A DNA stretch of 64,000 nucleotides from Nocardia macrotermitis (GTDB lineage: Bacteria; Actinomycetota; Actinomycetes; Mycobacteriales; Mycobacteriaceae): NCBI RefSeq assembly GCF_009604405.1, contig NZ_WEGK01000009.1, positions 248,001-312,000 of the forward strand. The letters run 5' to 3'. Position 1 is the first letter of the stretch. Each line of letters starts with the position of its first letter. A model generated the notes under the pieces. The model saw nothing but the letters and a program-made list of their open reading frames with translations, was not told the DNA's origin and did no database searches. Below, one piece after another: positions 17,046 to 25,420 of the stretch. The translations under genes were made by a program, and so were the position numbers.

Positions 17046-18053
17046 TCACACCACCGGAACGTGGTGTTCAGCGGCGGGCCCCGCACCCAACGCCGTACGA
17101 GCCAGTTCCGCCGCGCCGATCATGCCCGCGCCCTCACCGAGTTGCGTGGTGCGGATGCGAGCCAGCGGCCGATGCCGGGCGCCGGTGATCGAGGCAGCGT
17201 AATGTTCGCGCGCCTCGTCCAGGAACAGCGGGGCCGAGGAACTCACCCCACCGGCGATGACCACCAGATCCGGATCGAAGATATCGCTCACGAAGGCCAG
17301 GCCCAGACCCAGCCAACGCGCGAAGTCCGCGAGCACTTCCAGGGCGACCGGATCGCCGTCCTGCGCGGCGCCGGCGACCCGGCGTCCGGTCAGCGAGCCC
17401 GGATCGCGGGAGACCTCGCGGGCCAGGATCGTCGAACGGGCCGGATCGATGGCCAGCCGCTCGATCGCGGTGTCCACCAATGCCGTTCCGCTGCAATACC
17501 TCTCCCAGCAGCCGCGTTTGCCGCACGGGCAGGCGCGGCCGTTCGGGACGACCTGGAGATGTCCCAATTCCGGTGCCACACCGAAACTTCCGCGATACAG
17601 CTCACCACCGACCAGCAGCGCCGCGCCGATGCCGGTGCCGATCGCGACCAGCACGCCGTTGTGTGCACCGGCCGCCGCACCGAACCGGTATTCGGCCCAC
17701 ATCGCGGCATTGGCATCGTGTTCCAGGATGACCGGCAGTTCGAGTCGCTCGGACAGTCTGCTCGCGACCGGCGAATCCTCCCACGGCAGATGCGGGGCGA
17801 AACGCACCGAAGTCCTTGTCTCGTCGACGAATCCGGCCACCGCGAGGCCGACCGCGCCGATCCGGTGCCGCCCGCGCAACTCGCGCACCGCGCGTTCCAG
17901 ACCGTCGTCCAGGGCCCGTTCCGAATGCGGGGTCGGAGCCTGCACGGAGTCGAGCACCTCACCCGCGCCGTCGACCACCGACGCGCGAATGTTGGTGCCG
18001 CCGACATCGATTCCGACGGTCAGGGGCCGTTCCCGCCCGATACGCGTGGTCAT
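17046..18053 (-). CDS. ROK-family glucokinase
   Basis: Sugar kinase of 335 aa. The N-terminal phosphate loop VGIDVGGTNIRASVVD and the ROK zinc-binding signature CPCGKRGCWERYCSG are clear, and the PELGHL motif precedes it. Members phosphorylate glucose (some also N-acetylglucosamine) with ATP. The start at 18053 overlaps the upstream gene's stop (ATGA), which places it third in an operon with the ArsA-like ATPase and the Cys-rich protein. Longer in-frame extension to 18473 is shadow sequence. I do not recall a ROK gene at this position in M. tuberculosis. Confidence 0.88.
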   Translation of the reverse strand: MTTRIGRERPLTVGIDVGGTNIRASVVDGAGEVLDSVQAPTPHSERALDDGLERAVRELRGRHRIGAVGLAVAGFVDETRTSVRFAPHLPWEDSPVASRLSERLELPVILEHDANAAMWAEYRFGAAAGAHNGVLVAIGTGIGAALLVGGELYRGSFGVAPELGHLQVVPNGRACPCGKRGCWERYCSGTALVDTAIERLAIDPARSTILAREVSRDPGSLTGRRVAGAAQDGDPVALEVLADFARWLGLGLAFVSDIFDPDLVVIAGGVSSSAPLFLDEAREHYAASITGARHRPLARIRTTQLGEGAGMIGAAELARTALGAGPAAEHHVPVV

Positions 18054-18616
18054 ACCTTGATCTGCACCGGGATCGAGATGTACCGGGGTCTGCCGTCTCC
18101 CGCCGGTGTGGAACTCGCCCGCACTTCGGATTCCTGTGCGCCGGAAGGTGTTCCGGCGTCGTGGACGGCGGCCGAGAAACTCCGCGCGTCGGGGGCCGCG
18201 GCGCGCGGACCGAACGGATCCGCGGCGTCGTCCGATGGATCGTCCTGCGGCGCAGCGTCTTTCGATGCCTCGTCGGCCGACGCGCGATCCGCCGGGGAGT
18301 CCTCGGGCTCGTCGGTCGGCAGCACCGGTTCGACCGGCACCCCGGCCAGCGCCTCGCGCAGCACCGTCACGATGGCGGTGCCGTGCGCGGCGAGGGAGGC
18401 GACCACGTCGTGGTGCTCCCCGCGCGCCAGCGCCGCCGCCGCGCACAGCGGGCACCAGCTGCAACCGGCCCATTCCGCGCCGCCGTCCGCGGCCGCACGG
18501 CGCAGCATCGGCTCGACCCGCTCGAGCAGCACCTCGGCCAGCAGCCGCAGTTCCTCGGCGAGTTCACCGACGCGCGCGTCGTGTTCGGGACCGTGCGCCT
18601 GGCGGAAATCGTTCAT
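18050..18616 (-). CDS. Cysteine-motif protein of unknown function (Rv2183c-like)
   Basis: A 188-aa protein coupled by ATGA overlaps both to the ATPase before it and the ROK kinase after it. The N-terminal half is helical with a compact GCSWCPLCA motif (about 51-59), a candidate metal site, followed by a helix-rich segment. The C-terminal half is acidic, Ala/Asp/Pro-rich and probably disordered, ending in a short basic IPVQIKV tail. It matches the position of Rv2183c. Function is not known to me. Confidence 0.72.
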   Translation of the reverse strand: MNDFRQAHGPEHDARVGELAEELRLLAEVLLERVEPMLRRAAADGGAEWAGCSWCPLCAAAALARGEHHDVVASLAAHGTAIVTVLREALAGVPVEPVLPTDEPEDSPADRASADEASKDAAPQDDPSDDAADPFGPRAAAPDARSFSAAVHDAGTPSGAQESEVRASSTPAGDGRPRYISIPVQIKV

Positions 18617-19965
18617 CGCGGCCACACCTCGGGGTCGGGACGGAAGCGCACGACCAGCAGGCCGTCGCCCAGCTCGGCGCCGTCGACGGTACATCGCCGC
18701 AGTACCGGGGCCAGCCGCAGCCGACGCCGGATCCCGTCCGCTCCCACGATCAAATCGTCCTCCACTCGTCCCAGTCGCAGCGTCGCCGGGTCGACCACGG
18801 GCAACGCCAGCCGCAACGTGTACACCGATTGCAGACCGCTGCCCGACTCGAGCCGCACCTGCGGCTCGCCGGGTCGCGCGTCCCGGCCCGCCGCGTCGCC
18901 GCCAAGCATAGGGTCTGGACCGGTTCCCGCCCGATTACCACGCGTTTCCAGCGCCAATGCCGCCAGCGGTTCCGCGCCGACCGGCTCGGACCCGCTGTGA
19001 TGGGCGATCCGCACCGGCAGATCCGGGATGCGCCGCCGCAGATCGGCGATGACGCCGAGCTGTTCGGCACGTCGCTCGGCGTACCAGCGCACCGCGGGAT
19101 GATCCGCCGGTTCGGCCTCCGGCAGCGGCGGCAGCACCTTGTTCACCACGACCTCGTCCAGCCGCAGATCCAGCAGCGCCGCGGCCGAACGCACCCGCAC
19201 CGATTCGGCGACCGCGACCCGTTCGGCGACGGTGATCAGCCGCATTCCGGTGCGGGACCGATCCGCCAGCAGATCGCGCACCCGGGCGACCGCGCCGGCG
19301 ATCCGCTCGGCGGTCACGGCCAGGATCGCCTGGCGCAGATCCCGCCCGGCCGCGCTCATCGCGCGCGCGTGCGCGGGCCAGATCCGGTCCAGATAGCCCA
19401 GCAGCGTGCTCGGACCGGTGACGATGCGCAACATGTCCGCGGTCGGCGGACAGTCCACCACGATGACGTCCCAGTCGCCCTCGTCGGCGAACCGGGCGAT
19501 CTCGCTGAGCATCAGCAACTCCTGCACGCCCGGCAGACCGGTCAGCTCGGCCGGGTCCAGCGAGCCCAGGTCCACCCCGTGCTCATGGCCCGCGCCGCCC
19601 AGCACCCGCACCACGCCGCGGAACCGATCCTCCAGCAGCGCAAGGGAATCCACCTCGATGACGTCCAGGCCCGGGAGCACCGAGGTCACCCCGGCGACGG
19701 TCCCGGGGTCGCGCGGGAACCGGTGGCCCAGCGCGTCACCCAGCGAATGCGCCTGATCCAGCGAGGCCAGCAGCACGCACTCCCCCGCCGCCCGGTACGC
19801 CATCGCCGTGGCGCAGGCCAGCGTCGTCTTGCCGACACCGCCCTTACCCGCGAACAGCTCGAGCCGCGTCCCGCGCGACCCATCCGCCGCGGACTCCTGC
19901 GCGGAGCCCGCGGGGCGAGTCGCGGACCCGGCCGGGGAATCCGCGGAGGGCGCTGAACCGGTCAG
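18613..19965 (-). CDS. ArsA/GET3-like ATPase (Rv2184c-like), apparent CTG start
   Basis: P-loop ATPase of about 450 aa with the deviant Walker A GKGGVGKTT near residue 41, the DVIVVDCPPTADMLRI switch and a VVNKVLPPLP base-recognition region, as in ArsA-type ATPases. The first ATG in frame (19803) lies after the P-loop, so it cannot be the start. Between the P-loop and the upstream stop there is no in-frame ATG, GTG or TTG; the only plausible initiator is CTG at 19965, which overlaps the preceding TGA as CTGA. The 35 residues before the P-loop are Ala/Gly/Ser-rich. It is the first gene of the overlapping operon with the Cys-motif protein and ROK kinase. Confidence 0.78.
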   Translation of the reverse strand: MTGSAPSADSPAGSATRPAGSAQESAADGSRGTRLELFAGKGGVGKTTLACATAMAYRAAGECVLLASLDQAHSLGDALGHRFPRDPGTVAGVTSVLPGLDVIEVDSLALLEDRFRGVVRVLGGAGHEHGVDLGSLDPAELTGLPGVQELLMLSEIARFADEGDWDVIVVDCPPTADMLRIVTGPSTLLGYLDRIWPAHARAMSAAGRDLRQAILAVTAERIAGAVARVRDLLADRSRTGMRLITVAERVAVAESVRVRSAAALLDLRLDEVVVNKVLPPLPEAEPADHPAVRWYAERRAEQLGVIADLRRRIPDLPVRIAHHSGSEPVGAEPLAALALETRGNRAGTGPDPMLGGDAAGRDARPGEPQVRLESGSGLQSVYTLRLALPVVDPATLRLGRVEDDLIVGADGIRRRLRLAPVLRRCTVDGAELGDGLLVVRFRPDPEVWPR

Positions 19966-20399
19966 TCCTCGACCCGCTTCTTGAGTTCCTTCAGCGCGGT
20001 GTCGGTGATGACCTTCTCCGCCTTGCGCTTGAACATGCCGATCATCGGGATGGTCAGATCGACGGTGAGTTCGTAGACCACCTGGGTGGTGCCGTCGGGC
20101 TGATCGATCAGCTCGTAGCTGCCGTCCTGCGCCTTCTGCAGATCACCGCTGGAGAGTTGCCAGCTGACCGCCCGGCCGTCGGGACGCCAGGTGTAGGTCA
20201 GGACGTAGGTGTCCTTGACGACGCCCGCGTCCAGCACGAACCGCGCGGTCCGGGCCCGGCCGTCGGCGAATGTGTCGAGAACTTCCACCGAACGCGCCGC
20301 CGCCACCCATTCCGGGTACGCCTCCAGATCGGCGATGACGGCCATCACCCGATCCGACGGTGCATCGATGATGATCGACCTCTGGGTCCGGTCGGCCAT
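19962..20399 (-). CDS. START/SRPBCC domain protein (Rv2185c-like)
   Basis: A 145-aa single-domain protein of the polyketide cyclase/START-like superfamily, which forms a hydrophobic ligand cavity. The typical start SIIIDAPSDRVMAVIADLEAYPEW (shown in part) and the long C-terminal helix ending KALKELKKRVE-like are present. It corresponds to Rv2185c (TB16.3). Its stop overlaps the presumed CTG start of the ATPase gene. A second START-like gene lies just upstream; ligands are unknown. Confidence 0.85.
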   Translation of the reverse strand: MADRTQRSIIIDAPSDRVMAVIADLEAYPEWVAAARSVEVLDTFADGRARTARFVLDAGVVKDTYVLTYTWRPDGRAVSWQLSSGDLQKAQDGSYELIDQPDGTTQVVYELTVDLTIPMIGMFKRKAEKVITDTALKELKKRVED

Positions 20400-20445
20400 G
20401 ACTGCCAGCGGTTCCTTTCCGGCGTGCGGTGCGGGAGAACAGAAT

Positions 20446-20838
20446 TCAGGAGACGATCAGGTCGGACGTGGCGTGCGCGGGCCGTTCACCGGCCGCGCGC
20501 CCGGCCTCCAGGCGCGCCTTGATCTCGAACGACATCTTCTTACCGGCGACCCGGCGGGCGCGGTTGGCCGCGACCAGATCCGTGCCGGTCGCGGGTTCGG
20601 CGTGCAGGAAGTAATGCAGGATGACCCCGTCCAGCGACGGTTCCAGCCACACCTCCATGGTGCCGGTCAGCGCACCACTCACCGTCCAGCGAATTCCCTT
20701 GTCGGCCCGGTCCTCTCGCACCTCGAGGGTGAGGTCGGGCCACCAGCGACGCCAGTGGCCGCGGTCGGCCAGGATCTCACCGACCGCACTTCCGGGAGCT
20801 GCGACGAAGGTTTGATCCGCCACCTGGATGCTGCTCAT
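20446..20838 (-). CDS. START/SRPBCC-like protein (Rv2186c-like)
   Basis: A 130-aa protein with a divergent START-like pattern: an N-terminal strand QVADQTFVAAP, the RWWPDL turn, central strands (GALTGTMEVWLEP) and a C-terminal helix rich in Lys and Ala. It begins 10 nt after the pimB stop, so co-transcription with pimB is likely. Position and fold match Rv2186c. No ligand or enzyme activity can be inferred. Confidence 0.78.
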   Translation of the reverse strand: MSSIQVADQTFVAAPGSAVGEILADRGHWRRWWPDLTLEVREDRADKGIRWTVSGALTGTMEVWLEPSLDGVILHYFLHAEPATGTDLVAANRARRVAGKKMSFEIKARLEAGRAAGERPAHATSDLIVS

Positions 20839-20848
20839 GCGCCTGAGC

Positions 20849-22012
20849 CTAACCCAACCGATCCGCGCCGCTCGATCGCACGTTCCCGTCCAGCAGTGCG
20901 CGCATCCGGTCGCCGAGCGCGTCCCAGCGCCACTGGGTGCTCACCCAGTCCCGCCCGGCCGCACCCATGCTCGCGGCCGCGTCGCGATCGGACAGGATCT
21001 CCACGATCGCCTCGCTGATCTGCGCGGTCGAACGGCCGTCCACGACCCGTCCGGTGCGGCCCTCGCGCACGGTTTCCGGTGCGCCGCCGGAGTTTCCGGC
21101 CACCACCGGGACACCGGTCGCCGATGCCTCCAGGTAGACGATGCCCAGCCCCTCGACGTCCAGGCCCGCGCCCCGGGTACGGCACGGCATGGCGAACACG
21201 TCGGCGAGGGTGTGGTGGGCGGCCAGCTCGCCGGCGGCCACCCGGCCGGTGAACACGACCTGATCGGACAGCTCCAGGGCCTGCACGAGCCCGCGCAGTT
21301 TCTCCTCGTACGGGCCGCCACCGGCGATCACCAGCACCGCGCCGTCGATCCGATCCCTGATCTCCTGCATCGCCATGATCAGCATGTCCTGGCCCTTGCG
21401 CGGCACCAGGCGCGACAGGCACAGGATGGTGGGCCGCTCGCCCAGGCCGTAGCGTGCCCGAAGTTCCTGGCGCGCAGCCGGATCCGGACGGAACACCTCG
21501 CTGTCCACACCCGGCGGCAGGTACTCCAGCGCCGACTGCGCGCCGAACGCCGACGCGAAACGCCGGCGCGTGTATTTGCTGACGTAGGTGATCGTGTCGG
21601 TGGTGTTCCCGATCGCCCGCAACGCCTGCCGCGCCACCGGCAGCATCGACCAACCCACCTCGTGCCCGTGTGTACTGGCGACGATGCGCTCGGCGCCGGC
21701 CCGCCGCAACAGCGGCGACATCAGCGCCAGCGGCGCGGCCGCACCGAACCAGACCGTCTCACACCGCTCGTCCCGCAACAGTTTCGCCGCCCGCCGCAAC
21801 ACCAGCGGCGTCGGCACCATCAGCGTCGTGGGATGCCGCACCACCTGGAACGGCTGCTGCGCGTCGAACCGCAGATGCGAATCCCCCCGCCAGCGCGGCG
21901 CGTACACCACCAATTCGTCCGGCGGCAACTGCATGGCCAGCGCATGCACGTAGGACTGGATACCGCCCGGTCTCGGCGGAAAATCGTTCGTTACCAGCAG
22001 GGTGCGCGCCAT
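20849..22012 (-). CDS. pimB: GDP-mannose-dependent phosphatidylinositol mannosyltransferase PimB'
   Basis: GT4 (GT-B fold) glycosyltransferase of 387 aa, the counterpart of Rv2188c/PimB', which adds the second mannose to phosphatidylinositol monomannoside in PIM, LM and LAM synthesis. The N-terminal NDFPPRPGGIQSYVHALA, the THGHEVGW segment, SRLVPRKGQD and the EX7E element EGLGIVYLE are all visible. Together with mptA in this window it belongs to lipoglycan biosynthesis. The fadD15 gene that lies between Rv2186c and pimB' in M. tuberculosis is absent here. Confidence 0.92.
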   Translation of the reverse strand: MARTLLVTNDFPPRPGGIQSYVHALAMQLPPDELVVYAPRWRGDSHLRFDAQQPFQVVRHPTTLMVPTPLVLRRAAKLLRDERCETVWFGAAAPLALMSPLLRRAGAERIVASTHGHEVGWSMLPVARQALRAIGNTTDTITYVSKYTRRRFASAFGAQSALEYLPPGVDSEVFRPDPAARQELRARYGLGERPTILCLSRLVPRKGQDMLIMAMQEIRDRIDGAVLVIAGGGPYEEKLRGLVQALELSDQVVFTGRVAAGELAAHHTLADVFAMPCRTRGAGLDVEGLGIVYLEASATGVPVVAGNSGGAPETVREGRTGRVVDGRSTAQISEAIVEILSDRDAAASMGAAGRDWVSTQWRWDALGDRMRALLDGNVRSSGADRLG

Positions 22013-22055
22013 GCGGGCAGTCTATTGACGGAAGCGTCGAGAGCGCAGTCCGGGC

Positions 22056-23063
22056 TCAGGTGGTGGCGCGGGACCTGATCCAGTCGCGCCAGCGGGCGAC
22101 GAAATCGGCGCGGCCGACGCCGAGGGTGGTGCGCAGCACGGTGTCGAGGGCGGCCGGGTCCTGGGGGCCGGTGGCCAGGTGGCGGTAGAGGTCGACCAGT
22201 TTCGGTTCGCCGTAGCGTTCGGCCACGTAGGCGTTGGCGGACCAGCCCTGCTCGTAGGCGAGGGCGGCGTCGTTGCCCGGGGTCGGGGCGAAGGCGTCGT
22301 CGGCGGGCAGATCCGCGGGCAACGTCCCGGCGCGGGCCCTGGCGGTCAGGGTCGGGGCGAGTTGCGCGAAGGTGCGCTCCGAACCGCGATGCGCGGAGTA
22401 TTCGGCGAAACCCTCGAGCACCCACTGCGGTGAGCCGTCCACGGTGACCGCGCGGGCCGCGACGTGAGTCAGCTCGTGCCGCAAGGTTTCCCGCAGGCCC
22501 ACGTCGCCCAGCCGCCCGCCCGCCGCGGCGCTGAACACGACGCGCTGTCCGGTCGGCTTCTCGGGCGGGACGAACGGGTCCGACACCGAGGCCGCCGCGA
22601 CCTGATCGGAGACCTCCCCGCTGTCGTGGGTCAGGGCGGCGAATTCGGCCGGATCCGAGGCCACCGCGATCACCGCGTGCCGGGCCCAGTCGGTGCCCCA
22701 CAGCTTGGTCACCGACGCGACCGCCGCGCCGACATCGGCGGCCAGGGCATCCACGTCGCGACGCTGCGAGGGGTGCCCGAGCACCACCGACAGCCGGCCG
22801 TCGTCGGTACACACCTGCCGGGTGATCACCGGCGCGTACGACTCCATCGTCCGGCGCAGCTCCGGTAGCTGCGGATCGGCCGGTACCGAGGGCACGGCCG
22901 CATCCGCGGTCGCGGGCACCGGGCGAATCTGCAATGCCGATTTCGGCAGCAACACCAGCGCACCACCGACCGCGGTCAACGCGATCACCATCGCGACCGT
23001 TGCGACGAACTCGAACCGCCGCTTGGCCGCCAACCAGTTCCGAACCCGAGTCACCGCAGTCAT
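22056..23063 (-). CDS. Membrane-anchored metalloprotease-like protein with HELTH motif
   Basis: A 335-aa protein with a short basic N-terminus, one membrane helix (about 19-40) and an extracytoplasmic domain. The HELTH motif at 196-200, followed by WVLEGFAEY with a glutamate at about 217, gives a gluzincin zinc site (HEXXH plus E) resembling peptidase MA-like proteins. Its position beside the NlpC/P60 genes matches the Rv2189c region and suggests envelope or secreted-protein processing, but no substrate is known. Confidence 0.75.
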   Translation of the reverse strand: MTAVTRVRNWLAAKRRFEFVATVAMVIALTAVGGALVLLPKSALQIRPVPATADAAVPSVPADPQLPELRRTMESYAPVITRQVCTDDGRLSVVLGHPSQRRDVDALAADVGAAVASVTKLWGTDWARHAVIAVASDPAEFAALTHDSGEVSDQVAAASVSDPFVPPEKPTGQRVVFSAAAGGRLGDVGLRETLRHELTHVAARAVTVDGSPQWVLEGFAEYSAHRGSERTFAQLAPTLTARARAGTLPADLPADDAFAPTPGNDAALAYEQGWSANAYVAERYGEPKLVDLYRHLATGPQDPAALDTVLRTTLGVGRADFVARWRDWIRSRATT

Positions 23064-23093
23064 ATCAGCACGCTCGCGCTCACCTCATTGTGA

Positions 23094-24173
23094 TTAGGGC
23101 ATCCCGATCCAGTATCGCCGTGCCCCGTAGAAGGGGAACGACCCCATCGGCGCCACCTTCACGGGGACGCCGAAAGTCGAAGCGTGCAAGATGAGTCCGT
23201 TGCCCGCGTAGATCCCCACGTGGGAGGCATCGGAGTAGAAGAACACCACGTCACCGGGCTGCAACTGATCGCGCTGCACCGGAGTGCCGACCGTGGCCTG
23301 CTGCTGGGAGGTGCGCGGCAGATTGATCCCGACATGGTGGAACGCCCACTGCACCAGACCCGAGCAGTCGAACTGGTCCGGGCCGGTCGCACCCCAGACG
23401 TACGGATCGCCGACCCGGGTCATCCCGGCGGCCAGCGCGCTGGTGCCGCTGCCGGGGACCAGCCCGCGCAACAGCGAATCCCGATCGAAGCCCGGCGGGA
23501 ACAGCGATCCGGCCAGGGAGCTCTTGTCGCCCGCCGACAGCGCGCCCCACGCCTGAATGACCTGGGCGATCGCGCCCTGCAGATCGGCGCGCTTCTTCTC
23601 CAGATCCGAGCGCACCGTATTCGCCTTCTCGGCGGCGGTGCGGGCGACATCGGACGCCTGGTGCGCGGTGGACTGGGCCGCGGTCGCCGCGTTGGTCGCC
23701 TTGGTGAACTGGGCGAGCTGCTCACTGGTCTGCGCCTGGAGCACGTCCAGCGTGGACATCTGATCCAGCAGCTGCTGCGGGGAATCGCTGGCCAGCACCG
23801 AGAACATCCGGTTGGTGCGCGCGCCCATGTAGGCGGCGATCGCCGTACGGTCCACGGCCGGTTGGTATTTGCGCACCTCGGCCTGGGCGGCGCCGACCAC
23901 CTGATCGGCCTGCGCGAGCTTGGCGTCGGCGGCGCGTTCGACGCCGAGTTTCGCGTCGAGATCCTGCTGCGCGCTCAGCGCCTGCTGATTGAGCTGTTCG
24001 GACTGGTGGGACAGCGCGAGCAGCTTCTGCACGGCATCGCTGGCGCTGGTCGGCGGTGCGACCGGTTCCGCGAGGGCCCCGCCACCGGTACCCGCGCCGA
24101 ACACCAGCGCGCCCACCGTCAATGACCCGCCCACCAGGCGTCTGGTTCGTCTGTTCCGATAGTGCGCGGTCAC
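23094..24173 (-). CDS. NlpC/P60 peptidoglycan endopeptidase with coiled-coil N-terminus
   Basis: Secreted cell-wall hydrolase of 359 aa, counterpart of Rv2190c and similar in plan to RipA. A signal peptide is followed by a long Ala/Gln-rich coiled-coil segment (about 40-220) and a C-terminal NlpC/P60 domain. The catalytic Cys lies in FDCSGLVQW at about 270, the His in SHVGIYAG and the third polar residue in ILHAS. The enzyme would cleave D-Glu to diaminopimelate bonds in stem peptides. The coiled coil probably acts as an inhibitory or targeting module. Confidence 0.9.
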   Translation of the reverse strand: MTAHYRNRRTRRLVGGSLTVGALVFGAGTGGGALAEPVAPPTSASDAVQKLLALSHQSEQLNQQALSAQQDLDAKLGVERAADAKLAQADQVVGAAQAEVRKYQPAVDRTAIAAYMGARTNRMFSVLASDSPQQLLDQMSTLDVLQAQTSEQLAQFTKATNAATAAQSTAHQASDVARTAAEKANTVRSDLEKKRADLQGAIAQVIQAWGALSAGDKSSLAGSLFPPGFDRDSLLRGLVPGSGTSALAAGMTRVGDPYVWGATGPDQFDCSGLVQWAFHHVGINLPRTSQQQATVGTPVQRDQLQPGDVVFFYSDASHVGIYAGNGLILHASTFGVPVKVAPMGSFPFYGARRYWIGMP

Positions 24174-24297
24174 TGCCTGCAGGGCCCCATTCCGTGTTCC
24201 GGACTAGTCATCACGAAGGTCTCGATCAGGTTACGGAACCGCGACCCACGATGTCCAGCACAGCACAGCACAGAACGATCACGGTCGCGTAAGCGGG

Positions 24298-24882
24298 TCA
24301 GTACCGACGGGCGCCGGCGATGGGCATCGCGTGCAGCGGCGCGACCTTGACGGGCTGACCCGCGGTGGACGCGTGCACGATATTGCCGTTGCCGACGTAG
24401 ATGCCCGAATGGCTGCCGCCGTAGTAGGACACGACATCGCCGGGTTGCAGGTCGTTCAGGCCGACCGGGGCGCCCGCGGACAGCTGGCCGTAGCTGGTGC
24501 GCGGCAGATCGCGACCGGCCTGGGCGTAGGACCACTTGACCAGGCCCGAGCAGTCGAAGGCGTTGGGGCCCGACGCGCCGTAGACGTAGGGGTCGCCGAC
24601 GCGGGACAGCGCCGCGTTCGCCGCGCGCTGGCCGACCGACTCGGCCGGGGCGGGCGTCGGGGAGATGCCGGGAACGACCACGCCCGGCGGAATCACGTTC
24701 GGCGGGATGGCGCCCTTCGGGATCGCCGCGATGATCTGATCGGGCACCTCGACGTTGCCGACGCCCGGAATGGTGACCGGCGCGGCCGTCGCGGGCACGG
24801 CGGACAGCAGCAGTGCACTGAGGGTGGCAGCGCCGACGGCTCCGGCCGCAACGGCCCGGTGGGCGTGTCGCTTGATCGCCAT
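24298..24882 (-). CDS. Short secreted NlpC/P60 endopeptidase (RipB-like)
   Basis: A 194-aa NlpC/P60 protein with signal peptide (VAAGAVGAATLSALLLSAV), a Pro-rich linker (IPPNVIPPGVVVPG) and the catalytic domain: Cys in FDCSGLVKW at about 111, His in SHSGIYVG and NIVHAS. It lacks the coiled coil of the neighbouring 23094 gene, so it may be constitutively active. I choose ATG 24882 (MAIKRHAH), with AGGAG 10 nt upstream; longer starts to 25014 add non-secretory sequence. The two hydrolase genes are in tandem but 124 bp apart. Confidence 0.86.
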   Translation of the reverse strand: MAIKRHAHRAVAAGAVGAATLSALLLSAVPATAAPVTIPGVGNVEVPDQIIAAIPKGAIPPNVIPPGVVVPGISPTPAPAESVGQRAANAALSRVGDPYVYGASGPNAFDCSGLVKWSYAQAGRDLPRTSYGQLSAGAPVGLNDLQPGDVVSYYGGSHSGIYVGNGNIVHASTAGQPVKVAPLHAMPIAGARRY

Positions 24883-25420
24883 GATGCGGTGACTCCTCAT
24901 CTGCCCCGCGACGCCGCACCCGGTGGTGCGTCGAACTCCGCGAGGTCTCGACAAGATTACGAACACATAACGGTGCGCTGTAAAGCCGCAAGCATGCACA
25001 GCAGAAGTCGGCAACTTTTACGAGCATGAATTTCTGCGAGATATGTCACACCAATCACGAAACCATAACAACCGAAGTTGACCTGGCCTTTCTCATGGAC
25101 CGAGGGCCTACCGTGAGCCGAGCGCCGAATATCGGTTTCGAATCGGCCCGATCGGGAAATCGGCACGTAGCAAGTGCGCGCGGCTCCGTACGCGACCGTA
25201 CGGTCCGCACGCTGGCGCGAGCCCCGCCGACGCCGGTCGACCGCGCCCGGAAAATTCCCGGAGATCCGGCCCGACTGATTCGGAAACCGAATCAATGTGA
25301 CTCCAGCCACTTTTACGCGTTTCGCCCTGAATTACTCGGCACATATCGGGTATTGCGGTGAGATCTCGGCGCATCCGCCGCATCACGATTTCTGTCGTAC
25401 CCCGGCGCTACGCTCCCGCC
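24883..25420. other. Long divergent intergenic region
   Basis: There are 538 bp between the short NlpC/P60 gene and the exonuclease fusion gene. The middle (about 24950-25110) is clearly less GC-rich than the surroundings, as expected of a promoter region. I looked for a c-di-AMP (ydaO-type) riboswitch, which controls some actinobacterial NlpC/P60 genes, and did not find its conserved core. Apart from the palindrome at 25186-25203 nothing else is recognised. Confidence 0.5.
25186..25203. promoter_or_regulatory. Perfect inverted repeat, candidate operator
   Basis: CCGTACG and CGTACGG form perfect 7-bp arms around a 4-nt CGAC spacer, about 220 bp upstream of the exonuclease start and 300 bp upstream of the NlpC/P60 start. 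The regulator is unknown. Confidence 0.4.

Noticed and set aside
19803..19805. ATG 19803 as start of the ArsA-like ATPase
   Set aside because: It lies downstream of the Walker A motif, so the protein would lack its nucleotide-binding loop.
24883..25100. c-di-AMP (ydaO-type) riboswitch before the NlpC/P60 gene
   Set aside because: The conserved core sequences were not found on the minus strand of this leader.
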